Of a DNA stretch of 35,194 nucleotides, positions 8,870 through 16,362 are shown piece after piece. The stretch's first letter is position 1, and every line of letters starts with the position of its first letter. The notes under the pieces are model-generated. The model saw only the letters and a program-made list of their open reading frames with translations. It was not told where the DNA came from and made no database searches. The position numbers and the translations under genes were made by a program. The stretch is from a virus, in the IMG/VR virus record IMGVR_UViG_3300031565_000183, positions 1 to 35,194 of that record; one strand, written 5' to 3'.

Positions 8870-9298
8870 ATGATTGACGATCAAATACATCAGGCTCAAT
8901 TAGATAATATTAATCACACAGTCGACGGGGCGATGAAAAGAATTTGGATAACTTTCCAAAAAGAAGGCATCCATAAATTTCCAGAAGCGTTAGAAGATCC
9001 AAATCTTGAAGATGTGTCCTTTTTAGGATATCCACATAGACATATTTTTCATTTTAGAGTTTGGATCACTGTTCAACACAATGATAGAGAAATTGAATTT
9101 ATTCAATTTAAACGATGGGTAGAAGGTCTTTACCTTAACAAGGCATTAGATCTAAATAACAAAAGCTGTGAAATGATTTCCGATGATTTATTTAAAATGA
9201 TTTCTTCTAAATATTATGGGCGGGAAATATGGATAGAGATTAGTGAAGATGGTGAGAATGGTAGTTTCGTAAAATATAACGATCCACGGATTAGATAA
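8870..9298 (+). CDS. Divergent QueD / 6-pyruvoyl-tetrahydropterin synthase-like protein
   Basis: A 142-residue protein. Its centre, GYPHRHIFHFRVWITV (about 53-68), matches the second zinc-ligand region of QueD/PTPS enzymes, where an HxH pair is followed by a long strand. The next element, EIEFIQFKRWVEG, matches the family's 'ixDFxxLK'. The end (EIWIEISEDGENGSF) matches the final strand carrying the family's glutamate. The first zinc histidine (the 'FxAAH' element) and the DHxxLN segment are not recognisable, so it may be a degenerate T-fold protein. QueD converts the FolE product to carboxy-tetrahydropterin in preQ0 synthesis, and FolE and DpdA are nearby. The family is an inference from alignment by eye. 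Confidence 0.5.
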   Translation: MIDDQIHQAQLDNINHTVDGAMKRIWITFQKEGIHKFPEALEDPNLEDVSFLGYPHRHIFHFRVWITVQHNDREIEFIQFKRWVEGLYLNKALDLNNKSCEMISDDLFKMISSKYYGREIWIEISEDGENGSFVKYNDPRIR

Positions 9299-9310
9299 AA
9301 AGGAAATATA

Positions 9311-9502
9311 ATGGCACAACCACTTTGGTTAAAAAAATATTTAATAATGAAACCGGAAGTTAAGAAGATTTACTCTGACTTAGAGGATTATTTAAATTTT
9401 TGTAGGATGGAACTTCTTCCATTTAATCCAGGAGATATGTACAATAACAAGAACAATACCTGGAAGCAATACACGAAAGAACAATCCAAACGTAGACGAT
9501 GA
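9311..9502 (+). CDS. Small basic phage protein, unknown
   Basis: A 63-residue protein with an N-terminal MAQPLWLKKY, a helical middle and a basic C-terminus (EQSKRRR). The pattern 'DLEDYLNFCR...FNPGDMYNN' resembles a short conserved protein of T4-like marine phages, without known function. A good ribosome site (AAGGA) lies just before the ATG. It overlaps the next gene by 4 bases. Confidence 0.7.
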   Translation: MAQPLWLKKYLIMKPEVKKIYSDLEDYLNFCRMELLPFNPGDMYNNKNNTWKQYTKEQSKRRR

Positions 9503-9996
9503 AAACCCTCAAAGATTTTATTGCTGAAGTTGAAGCTGAACACGTGGATGGTACATATGCAGCATTATATCCAGACGATGATACTAAGTCTAATGTAGCA
9601 GAATTAATAGGATCATTGGAACTTGGTGATTCTGCAAAGATTGATGACATCCATTGTACGGTTGCATATAGTCGTAAACCAATTGCTGATGCTGGAGAAT
9701 TTTCTACCTCTGTTAACATAGTTGCAAGAGTAATTGGGTATGAAGTTTTGAAACATGATACTAATACCCTTGTTTTAACTTTAGAGAGCAAAGAAATTAC
9801 TGATCTCTTTAATAAGTTTTTAAGCAAAGGGGCAACCTGGGATCATGAAAATTTTAAACCACACCTATCAATAGGATATAATTATCCGCATAATGATTTA
9901 TCTAATATTATACTTCTAGCTCCAAAATTTAAAACAGTAACATTTAATAAGCTTATTATATCTCCGTTAGAATTAGATTGGAAAGAAACTAGATGA
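9499..9996 (+). CDS. 2H phosphoesterase, Acb1-like (candidate anti-CBASS)
   Basis: A 165-residue protein with the two HxT/S motifs of the 2H phosphoesterase superfamily: DIHCTVAYSRKP (H52, T54) and FKPHLSIGYN (H122, S124). Spacing and the surrounding text (GTYAALYPDD near residue 18; GATWDHENFKPHLSIGYN) resemble T4 gene 57B protein, Acb1, which cuts cyclic oligonucleotide signals of CBASS defence. The first 12 residues (MKTLKDFIAEVE) are an N-terminal extension of a kind common in T4-like phage proteins. It overlaps both neighbours by 4 bases (ATGA), so it is part of a tightly coupled run. Alternatives are an RNA-end 2',3'-cyclic phosphodiesterase of the LigT type. Fold is sure; substrate is inferred. 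Confidence 0.8.
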   Translation: MKTLKDFIAEVEAEHVDGTYAALYPDDDTKSNVAELIGSLELGDSAKIDDIHCTVAYSRKPIADAGEFSTSVNIVARVIGYEVLKHDTNTLVLTLESKEITDLFNKFLSKGATWDHENFKPHLSIGYNYPHNDLSNIILLAPKFKTVTFNKLIISPLELDWKETR

Positions 9997-11075
9997 CATT
10001 ATACGTTGTAGATTTAGAGGCGGTAGAAACTCGTTATACTGGACAATGGAAGAAACACCTTCCAAAGCTATTGCAGAAGAACGGTATTAAAGCTGTGGTA
10101 ATTTCAGGTGTTGATGATATTCCAAAAGCAACAACTCCGGGCGCATTTTTGAACTTTGGCGGTACTAATGTTTATAAAGCATCACAAGTCGAAACAATTA
10201 GTCGACTATTTTGTGCGGGGAAAATAAAAAAAGGCGATCAATTTTTATTTACTGATGCTTGGCATCCGGGCATTATCAATCTCAAATATATGAGTGAATT
10301 ATTAGGCATTTCTGTTAATATTCATGCGCTCTGGCATGCAGGAAGCTATGATTCTGCCGATTTTTTAGGTAGGATTATAGGAGATGCTCCTTGGGTGCGC
10401 AACTTTGAAAAATCATTGTTTCATGCAATTAATTTTAATTACTTTGCATCAACTTTTCACATTGAATTGTTTAGCCAAATTTTATTTAGATCGACACCAA
10501 TCCAGATGTCAAAAACTTTTGGGGTTGACAAAATAGTAAGATCAGGATGGCCGTTTGAGTTTTTAAAAGCAGAAATATTGTCTGGACCAAAACAAAAGAA
10601 AAAGGATCTTATTGTATTCCCACATAGAATAGCAATAGAAAAACAAGTAGCTATTTTTAAAAACTTAGCTAAAGAGTTACCAGAATATGAATTTGTTATC
10701 TGCCAGGAAAAGCAGTTAACAAAGAAAGAATACCATAAAATTCTCAAACAAGCCAAATTGGTATTTTCAGCAAACCTACAAGAAACATTAGGTATTGGCT
10801 GTTATGAAGGGTTACTTGCTGATGCTAATGTTTTGGTTCCTCATAGGTTAAGTTATAAAGAAATGTATGTAAAAGATTCATTTGTTTATCCATCAGAATG
10901 GTCATCAAGTTATCAATTATATGATAGAAATAAAATTCAACTAATAGAAACTATTAGAGATTTAGTATCTAATTATGATGATTACGCTATTGATCGAGAA
11001 TTAACAGAACATCACTTAACAGAATTTTATTTCTCCTCTAATAAGTTGATTGAAAATATTAAAGAATGGCAATAA
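9993..11075 (+). CDS. GT-B type glycosyltransferase
   Basis: A 360-residue protein with the two-Rossmann layout of GT-B enzymes. The C-terminal donor-binding half shows KLVFSANLQETLGIGCYEGL, containing an E-x7-E motif at about 264-272 as in GT1/GT4 families. This is followed by a short hydrophobic strand and a loop (VLVPHRLSYKEMY). The stretch DLIVFPHRIAIEKQ, about 206-219, is where GT4 enzymes place the basic phosphate-binding residue. The acceptor could be modified DNA or a surface polysaccharide; the sequence does not decide. It is coupled to the 2H phosphoesterase upstream and overlaps the macro-domain gene by 10 bases. Confidence 0.75.
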   Translation: MTLYVVDLEAVETRYTGQWKKHLPKLLQKNGIKAVVISGVDDIPKATTPGAFLNFGGTNVYKASQVETISRLFCAGKIKKGDQFLFTDAWHPGIINLKYMSELLGISVNIHALWHAGSYDSADFLGRIIGDAPWVRNFEKSLFHAINFNYFASTFHIELFSQILFRSTPIQMSKTFGVDKIVRSGWPFEFLKAEILSGPKQKKKDLIVFPHRIAIEKQVAIFKNLAKELPEYEFVICQEKQLTKKEYHKILKQAKLVFSANLQETLGIGCYEGLLADANVLVPHRLSYKEMYVKDSFVYPSEWSSSYQLYDRNKIQLIETIRDLVSNYDDYAIDRELTEHHLTEFYFSSNKLIENIKEWQ

Positions 11076-11572
11076 TCTTAATTCAAAAAGATATTACCGA
11101 AATAACTAACGGGGTAATAGTTCATGGTTGTAACGCTAAGGGCGTTATGGGTTCTGGTGTGGCTAAAGCTATAAAGAAAAAATGGCCGGGTGCATACATG
11201 GCTTATAGAACTGTATATATTGAAGATGGCTTATTTCTTGGGGATACAATTTGGTATCAAGCTAACGAAAATTTGTTTGTTGTTAATGCGATCACACAAG
11301 AAACTTACGGTACAGATGGTAAGGTTTACGCTAACATTGACGCAATCGACAATGTCCTATATAATATTATTAGTGCTGTACGAGGAACCGATTTACAAAA
11401 CAAAATTTACATGCCGATGATTGGTTGTGGATTGGGTGGATTAGATTGGAATGACGCAGTTGAACCCGTTGTTAGAGATTTATTAGCTCACGAATCCGAT
11501 GACGTTGATATACGGGTTTGTAGTTTATCGTTATACAATTTTAATACAGGAAAATATGAAAACATCAGATAA
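11066..11572 (+). CDS. Macro domain protein (ADP-ribose binding/hydrolase)
   Basis: A 168-residue single macro domain. The nucleotide-binding loops are obvious: VIVHGCNAKGVMGSGVA (about 17-33) and MPMIGCGLGGLDW (about 116-128). Macro domains of this size bind or hydrolyse ADP-ribose derivatives, including ADP-ribosylated ends and Appr-1''-p. In a phage this may undo host ADP-ribosylation or consume an ADP-ribose-based alarm signal, but that role is inferred. It overlaps the glycosyltransferase by 10 bases, and the following GTP cyclohydrolase starts inside its last 17 bases. Confidence 0.9.
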   Translation: MAIILIQKDITEITNGVIVHGCNAKGVMGSGVAKAIKKKWPGAYMAYRTVYIEDGLFLGDTIWYQANENLFVVNAITQETYGTDGKVYANIDAIDNVLYNIISAVRGTDLQNKIYMPMIGCGLGGLDWNDAVEPVVRDLLAHESDDVDIRVCSLSLYNFNTGKYENIR

Positions 11573-12224
11573 AATAAGAGCAAGACTTAAACGGTTAGAG
11601 AAACGATATTTTAGTAACGACAATATTTCTGAGGTATTACTCCCAGGAGATGAACAACGGATTATTAATGAAGTTGCAGCAGAAATGGAAAATGTATTCC
11701 AAGCGTTAGTGATTGATACCAAGAATGATCATAATACTAAAGAAACTGCAATGCGTGTGGCTAAGATGTTTGTTACAGAAATATTTGCTGGACGATATCA
11801 AGATGCTCCGGCTATAACGGCATTTCCAAATGATTTAGAATACGACCAATTATATGTGACTGGACCTATTACAATAAGAAGTACATGCGCCCATCATATA
11901 ATGCCTATTGTAGGTAAAGCTTACGTTGGTGTATTTCCGGGACGTAAGGTAATTGGCCTAAGTAAGTTTAATAGAATTGCAGATTGGATTACAAGCCGTC
12001 CACAAATACAAGAAGAAATGACAATGCAATTAGCCGATGCTATAGAAAGTGAAACCGAGGCTGATGGCATTGCTGTATTAATTCAAGCAGAACACTTTTG
12101 TATGACGCATCGGGGAGTACGGGAACATCAAAGTGACATGACTACGAGTGTGCTTCGAGGTACAATGCGTGACACACCAGAACTTAGACAAGAATTTTTT
12201 AATATTATTGCTAGGATGAAATAA
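11556..12224 (+). CDS. folE: GTP cyclohydrolase I
   Basis: Converts GTP to 7,8-dihydroneopterin triphosphate, the first step of both folate and 7-deazaguanine (preQ0) synthesis. The zinc ligands are in place: C111 and H114 in TCAHHIMPIVGKAYVG, and C182 in HFCMTHRGV. The residue order is that of FolE rather than QueF. I chose the ATG at 11556 (222 residues, the usual size) because AGGA lies just upstream and a longer in-frame version would run back through the macro gene. The stop overlaps the next ATG (TAATG). With DpdA and the QueD-like gene it suggests precursor supply for DNA modification, but folate supply for ThyA is also possible. Confidence 0.95.
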   Translation: MKTSDKIRARLKRLEKRYFSNDNISEVLLPGDEQRIINEVAAEMENVFQALVIDTKNDHNTKETAMRVAKMFVTEIFAGRYQDAPAITAFPNDLEYDQLYVTGPITIRSTCAHHIMPIVGKAYVGVFPGRKVIGLSKFNRIADWITSRPQIQEEMTMQLADAIESETEADGIAVLIQAEHFCMTHRGVREHQSDMTTSVLRGTMRDTPELRQEFFNIIARMK

Positions 12225-12559
12225 TGAATGAATCGGCCCCTTGGCGCAATCCACGTAACATAATTGTTGATATATGCGTAAACAATGCCAAAGGATGGGA
12301 TGATAATTCTATCCGAAGTTTTGTACGGCAAGGATATACAATTTATAAAATACGCAAGCATTTTCTAACAATATCAGGAAAAGGAACATTTGGCGAGCAG
12401 GCTGGTAGTAATAGCGATACTATAAGCTACTATAGAATTAAATTTCCTTACTCTGAGCAAGGTAAACAGATGATTACATGGATGATGATGCAAATAGGAA
12501 CCGATTTTCAGATATTGGATACTACCCACAGGAAAGAGATATGTTTCGAAGATTCCTAA
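12224..12559 (+). CDS. Unknown 111-residue phage protein
   Basis: The start is fixed by a TAATG overlap with folE. The protein is mixed alpha/beta by eye, with an aromatic N-terminus (APWRNPRN) and a central GKGTFGEQAGSNSDTISYYR loop that could contact nucleic acid or nucleotide; no known motif is present. Its 3' end overlaps the cupin gene by 19 bases. I do not recognise the family. Confidence 0.7.
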   Translation: MNESAPWRNPRNIIVDICVNNAKGWDDNSIRSFVRQGYTIYKIRKHFLTISGKGTFGEQAGSNSDTISYYRIKFPYSEQGKQMITWMMMQIGTDFQILDTTHRKEICFEDS

Positions 12560-13035
12560 ACTGGTTGGAGCAACATGATCGTAAACGAGTTATTTTAGAT
12601 CGTCAAGGCGAATCACCATATTTAGAACGGTACTATATCTTTATTAAAGATCGAGTACATTGCCCATTCAATATTTTCTTGCATAAATTCCTACGATCAG
12701 ATCCAGACGATTTGCACGACCATCCATGGCCATATATGACAATAGTATTAAAAGGTGGATATTGGGAATGGATACCTAAGACCGCTTGGAATCCGATTAC
12801 TGGTTACGATATAATTATTGGGGAGCAACGACTATGGCGTGGGCCTGGACATTTTAGACTATGCAAAGCAACGTCACTTCATAGAATTGAATTAAATCCT
12901 GATGTTAGTGATTGTTGGACTTTGTTTATACCTGGCAAACGAAAAAGAGAATGGGGATTTTTAACACACAGAAATTGGAAAAACCAAAAATGGGTGGATA
13001 ATGAAACTTACATTTCAGAAGAATCAAACGTATGA
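12541..13035 (+). CDS. Cupin-fold protein
   Basis: A 164-residue single-domain protein with a cupin metal site. LHDHPWPYMTIVLKGGYWEW carries the HxH and the glycine turn of cupin motif 1, and a later LHRIEL carries the histidine of motif 2. Such small phage cupins are metal enzymes or sugar/amino-acid binding proteins, and no substrate can be read. I start it at 12541 because AGGAAAGAGAT precedes that ATG. An in-frame start at 12478 would lengthen the overlap with the previous gene to 82 bases. The 3' end overlaps the phosphoribosyltransferase ATG (ATGA). Confidence 0.75.
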   Translation: MFRRFLNWLEQHDRKRVILDRQGESPYLERYYIFIKDRVHCPFNIFLHKFLRSDPDDLHDHPWPYMTIVLKGGYWEWIPKTAWNPITGYDIIIGEQRLWRGPGHFRLCKATSLHRIELNPDVSDCWTLFIPGKRKREWGFLTHRNWKNQKWVDNETYISEESNV

Positions 13036-13577
13036 CTACTAAATTAGAAATTGTAACTTGGCCCCAGGCTAATTCATATATTGCTGAGATTGCTAGACAA
13101 ATGCATATTGGTAGTTGGAGGCCTGATTATATTGTTGGTGTTACTAGAGGGGGTGCAATTCCAGCAACGATGTTAAGTCATTATCTCGATGTTCCTTTAG
13201 AGACATTACGAATTTGTTTACGTGAGCATGAAGGATTAGAATCAAATACTTGGATGGCAGAGGAAGCATTTGGATATGTTAAGGAAGAAAATCGTTTATT
13301 CCCAACCCAATATACTGAAGCAAGACTTAGAAAAAATATTTTAATAGTTGATGATATTAATGACACTGGAGCAACATTGCAATGGATTAAGGATGATTGG
13401 ATGACCAGTTGTTTTAAAGACAATATTGCTTGGCAATGGATTTGGGGTGGCACTGTTAGATTTGCAACATTAATTAATAACACGGCCTCAAATTTTGATG
13501 TTAATTATAGCGCGTTGGATATTAACAAATTAGAGAACGATGTTTGGTTTAGATTTCCATGGGAACAATGGTGGTAA
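13032..13577 (+). CDS. Phosphoribosyltransferase (purine type I PRTase)
   Basis: A 181-residue type I PRTase. The PRPP-binding motif ILIVDDINDTGATL lies at 103-116, and the substrate loop YIVGVTRGGAIPATMLSHYL is near 33-52. The form is close to xanthine/hypoxanthine-guanine phosphoribosyltransferases, which make purine nucleotides from PRPP and a base. The specificity hood cannot be read with confidence. In this setting it may salvage purine bases or handle a deazapurine, but this is inference. It overlaps the genes on both sides by 1-4 bases. Confidence 0.85.
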   Translation: MTTKLEIVTWPQANSYIAEIARQMHIGSWRPDYIVGVTRGGAIPATMLSHYLDVPLETLRICLREHEGLESNTWMAEEAFGYVKEENRLFPTQYTEARLRKNILIVDDINDTGATLQWIKDDWMTSCFKDNIAWQWIWGGTVRFATLINNTASNFDVNYSALDINKLENDVWFRFPWEQWW

Positions 13578-13798
13578 TGTCTAAAATTTATTTAGAATGT
13601 GATTCTGATACCGCTGATATTTTATATACCAAATTGATCGAAGATAATCATGTTTTAAAAATACGGCATCTTGGTCCGGAGACTGTCAGAATTATATTAA
13701 CAGATCTGAGTAAAGATGAGTTTGAACGTTATAAAGCATTTATTTTACTAGCTGGATTGAATGTTTATTTTCCTCTTAATGAGCCGAAATATGAATGA
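13577..13798 (+). CDS. Small unknown protein (73 aa)
   Basis: I start it at the ATG that overlaps the preceding stop (TAATG at 13575-13579). The two earlier in-frame ATGs lie within the PRTase gene. The sequence alternates acidic and hydrophobic residues and looks like a small alpha/beta fold (KIYLECDSDTADILYTKL...). It overlaps the HIT gene by 8 bases. No family is recognised. Confidence 0.65.
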   Translation: MSKIYLECDSDTADILYTKLIEDNHVLKIRHLGPETVRIILTDLSKDEFERYKAFILLAGLNVYFPLNEPKYE

Positions 13799-14333
13799 TT
13801 TAGAAAAAGCATTAGCACATAAAATAGTTCCGTGGACTGAAATACAACACCGGACTAAAAACTATTGGGTGTTTAAAGATGGTTACCCGGTAAATCCTGG
13901 TCATCAATTATTTGTTCCAACTAATAATAATGATATGGCATGTTTGATGGAATGCTATGAAGCAGCTTATAAATTTGGATTCATGTTAATGTCGAGCGAT
14001 AAATGTAATGGATTTAATGTAGGACAAAATATAAGTCCAGCTGCTGGTCAAACTGTAAATTATCCACATGTACATATGATTCCTAGATTTAATGGTGACA
14101 TGGATGACCCGACAGGCGGTATCAGGAATGTTGTTCCTAACATGGGAAATTATAAGAACCCACATAAATTATTAAATGATGAGGATCATAAACAATTAAA
14201 AGAAACATTTAGATTACTTTCAAAATTGTGGGCAGATCCAAAAATGATGGATGAATCGGCAACCCCGTTAATCAGACTTGAACGTGTATTACATAAATTA
14301 GGATCACAAAAACATGCCCGTTTACGATCTTAA
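13791..14333 (+). CDS. HIT-family nucleotide hydrolase/transferase
   Basis: A 180-residue histidine-triad protein. The signature GFNVGQNISPAAGQ then YPHVHMIPRF (91-100) aligns with the HIT consensus. Tyr91 stands where the first histidine of the triad usually is, and the catalytic middle and last histidines (H93, H95) are kept. HIT enzymes cleave nucleoside phosphoramidates, dinucleoside polyphosphates or nucleotidyl-sugars. A longer C-terminal tail (residues 130-180) is helical and not typical. The start at 13791 gives the usual length; an ATG at 13779 is possible. The gene overlaps FmdB by 20 bases. Confidence 0.85.
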   Translation: MNDLEKALAHKIVPWTEIQHRTKNYWVFKDGYPVNPGHQLFVPTNNNDMACLMECYEAAYKFGFMLMSSDKCNGFNVGQNISPAAGQTVNYPHVHMIPRFNGDMDDPTGGIRNVVPNMGNYKNPHKLLNDEDHKQLKETFRLLSKLWADPKMMDESATPLIRLERVLHKLGSQKHARLRS

Positions 14334-14598
14334 ATGTAAAAATTGCAATATGATTTTCGAAGCCTTAGTTAAAATATCAGAATTCGAAAATAGCGAAGTA
14401 CCTTGTCCTAACTGTTCTAAAACTGATTTAGAAAAATTAGTTAGTAGCGCAAGCTTTAAATTAAAAGGAACCGGATGGTATGAAACAGACTTTAAACAAA
14501 AACCTCAAAAGCAAAAAAAGAAAAAAGAAAGCAGTCCAACAACACCAAATCCCAACGCTGCCGGTGCCGGCACTGGCACCAGAACGGACGATAACTGA
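14314..14598 (+). CDS. FmdB-type zinc ribbon protein
   Basis: A 94-residue protein beginning MPVYDLKCKNC, with CxxC pairs at C8/C11 and C31/C34 that form a zinc ribbon. The segment LVSSASFKLKGTGWYETD follows, matching the FmdB/CxxC regulatory family, whose members are small nucleic-acid or protein binders. The tail is very basic (several Lys runs), then Pro/Thr/Gly-rich. The last 40 bases contain GC-rich short palindromes coding the GAGTGT stretch. Function in phage is unknown. Confidence 0.85.
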   Translation: MPVYDLKCKNCNMIFEALVKISEFENSEVPCPNCSKTDLEKLVSSASFKLKGTGWYETDFKQKPQKQKKKKESSPTTPNPNAAGAGTGTRTDDN

Positions 14599-14605
14599 TT
14601 TTACT

Positions 14606-14935
14606 ATGGGTGTTACTAACTCCTCACGTTTACTATCAATCAATGCTCCTTCTAATAAAGAGATAGTAAGAATTACAAATGATGGTGATGTAATTTGGTA
14701 TGGAAAACCTTCAGAAGCAATAAAGACATTAACAACTTGTTTTCATTTATCAGTTGAGGCGATGGCTGGTGTTAATAAGGGCGCTAGAAAAAAATACCAA
14801 TATCATGCCTATAAAAATATCTTAAAGAAATCTCAATCAATGACTAAGAAACAATTAATATCAGATTTAACAAGAATCGTTAAAGAACACGAAGAAAAAA
14901 TAATTATGGACACGTTAACTAACGTGGATAAATAA
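14606..14935 (+). CDS. Unknown phage protein (109 aa)
   Basis: The ATG at 14606, 7 bases after the FmdB stop, is the likely start. The longer open frame from 14480 covers FmdB and its first 42 codons read as a Lys/Pro-rich shadow. The sequence contains IVRITNDGDVIWYGKPSEA, a beta-hairpin pattern seen in several T4-like phage proteins, followed by a basic helical part. The ribosome site is weak. No function is recognised. Confidence 0.65.
   Translation: MGVTNSSRLLSINAPSNKEIVRITNDGDVIWYGKPSEAIKTLTTCFHLSVEAMAGVNKGARKKYQYHAYKNILKKSQSMTKKQLISDLTRIVKEHEEKIIMDTLTNVDK
14927..14934 (+). promoter_or_regulatory. Possible T4-type late promoter box
   Basis: GATAAATA matches the T4 late promoter -10 box TATAAATA at seven of eight positions. 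A transcript would begin near 14941, just before the AGGAG ribosome site of the gene at 14953. A single box is weak evidence in AT-rich DNA. Confidence 0.3.
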
Positions 14936-14952
14936 TTAACTAGGAGTATAAT

Positions 14953-15342
14953 ATGAATTGGTTTAATAAATTATTTTCGAACAAAGAAATTAAGCTAGAA
15001 GCTAAGGTTAAAGAATTAGAAGAAAAATTAGAGGAAAAATCAAAACCAACTGCTAAAGAAGAAGCTACTAAAAAAGGTGAACCATATGTTAATATCTTAG
15101 AAATGGAAATTTCCAAAGGTAGCACTGGATTGGGGAGTTTTGAATTAGACTGGAATTCATATTTTATTGCCTATCTCAGAGAGCACGGTTATGAAGGTAG
15201 AACTGATGAATTGATTATTGATCGTTGGTTTACTGATGTATGTAGAAATGTTGTATTAGAAACATACGAACAACATGCTGCTAATAATACAGATTACGTT
15301 ACCCGTAAAAAATTAGACGATGGACGAACTGAAATTGGTTAA
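14953..15342 (+). CDS. Conserved phage protein with N-terminal coiled coil
   Basis: A 129-residue protein. Residues about 10-45 are a strongly charged coiled coil (Lys/Glu heptads). The globular part begins GEPYVNILEMEISK and includes FELDWNSYFIAYLREHGYEG and IIDRWFTDVCRN. This matches a protein I remember as widely kept in T4-like marine phages, with no assigned function. A strong ribosome site (AGGAG) precedes the ATG. Confidence 0.75.
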   Translation: MNWFNKLFSNKEIKLEAKVKELEEKLEEKSKPTAKEEATKKGEPYVNILEMEISKGSTGLGSFELDWNSYFIAYLREHGYEGRTDELIIDRWFTDVCRNVVLETYEQHAANNTDYVTRKKLDDGRTEIG

Positions 15343-15349
15343 CTAGTTT

Positions 15350-15378
15350 TTGACTTAGTTCTAATTAACTGCTATTAT
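15350..15378 (+). promoter_or_regulatory. Promoter for rnh, nearly leaderless
   Basis: TTGACT (15350-15355), 17 bases, then TATTAT (15373-15378). Transcription should start near 15385, only about 3 bases before the rnh ATG at 15388. No ribosome site is present in the gap. An overlapping TATAAT at 15376-15381 would need a 20-base spacer. Confidence 0.6.
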
Positions 15379-15387
15379 AATTCAACT

Positions 15388-16362
15388 ATGAAATATCTAT
15401 TGGTCGATACCGCAAATACATTTTTTAGAGCACGTTATATTTCGGGTCGACATTCTACTTTGGATGAGCGCACTGGAATGGCTATCCATATTACATTAAC
15501 CTCTATTTCCAAACTTTGGAGAGAACAAGATCCAGAACATGTTGTTTTTTGTTTGGAAGGTACAAGTTGGAGGCGAGGAACATATCCGCCATATAAGAAA
15601 AACAGAGATGTAGCCAAAGTTGCACTGACTCCAGCTGAGGTAAAAGAAGATCAAGCATATTGGGATGCATTCAATCAACTAAGTGAATACCTAAACAATA
15701 AAACAAATTGTTCAGTTCTCCATAGTCCCAACGCTGAGGCGGATGACCTCATTGCCCGATTCATTGCACTTCATCCTCATGACGAACATGTAATACTGAG
15801 CAGTGATTCAGATATGTTACAATTAATTGCTGAAAATGTTACTGTATATAACGGCATCACCGGAGAGTTACATTCCCTCAAAGGAGTGTTTAATGGTGGA
15901 AGTAAACCAGCAATAGATAAGAAAACTAAACTACCAAAAGAGGCACCAAATCCTGCGTGGTTATTATTTGAAAAATGCATGAGGGGTGATTCTAGCGACA
16001 ATGTGTTTAGTGCATATCCTAGAGTGAATGTTAAAAGATTGAAAGAAGCATTTAATGATCGTGAGAAAAAAGGATATAGTTGGAATAATGTTATGTTGCA
16101 ACGTTGGACTGATCATAATAAAAAAGAACACAAGGTAGTAGATGATTATGAACGGAATAAAGTTTTGATTGATTTGACTGCACAACCTGACAAAATTAAA
16201 AAAGAAATAGATACAGATATTATTTCTCAGTTAAATAGAAAAACAATTTCACAAGTAGGAACACATTTTATTGTGTTTTGTGGAAAACACGAGTTAGTAA
16301 AGTTATTAGATTTTACTGATTCTTATGTCTCGATTCTGAATCGACCATACAAGGTGAAATAA
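15388..16362 (+). CDS. rnh: RNase H / 5'-3' flap exonuclease, T4 Rnh-like
   Basis: Removes RNA primers and flaps from lagging-strand fragments. The 324 residues compare with 305 in T4 Rnh. The metal-binding acids of the FEN family are present: D7 in LLVDTANTFFRAR, the AEADD set (E117, D119, D120), SSDSD (D140, D142) and GDSSDN (D201, D204). The basic PPYKKNRD loop fits the DNA-binding arch base. The expected promoter lies so close to the ATG that the mRNA may lack a leader. The stop overlaps the next ATG. Confidence 0.93.
   Translation: MKYLLVDTANTFFRARYISGRHSTLDERTGMAIHITLTSISKLWREQDPEHVVFCLEGTSWRRGTYPPYKKNRDVAKVALTPAEVKEDQAYWDAFNQLSEYLNNKTNCSVLHSPNAEADDLIARFIALHPHDEHVILSSDSDMLQLIAENVTVYNGITGELHSLKGVFNGGSKPAIDKKTKLPKEAPNPAWLLFEKCMRGDSSDNVFSAYPRVNVKRLKEAFNDREKKGYSWNNVMLQRWTDHNKKEHKVVDDYERNKVLIDLTAQPDKIKKEIDTDIISQLNRKTISQVGTHFIVFCGKHELVKLLDFTDSYVSILNRPYKVK

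Noticed and set aside
14559-14582. GC-rich short palindromes at the end of the FmdB gene
   Set aside because: Stems of 6 bp can form, but there is no T-run after them and they encode a Gly/Ala/Thr stretch, so I do not call a terminator.
14480-14605. N-terminal 42 codons of the frame ending at 14935
   Set aside because: They overlap the zinc-ribbon gene in another frame and read as Lys/Pro-rich filler; the ATG at 14606 directly after that gene's stop is more sensible.
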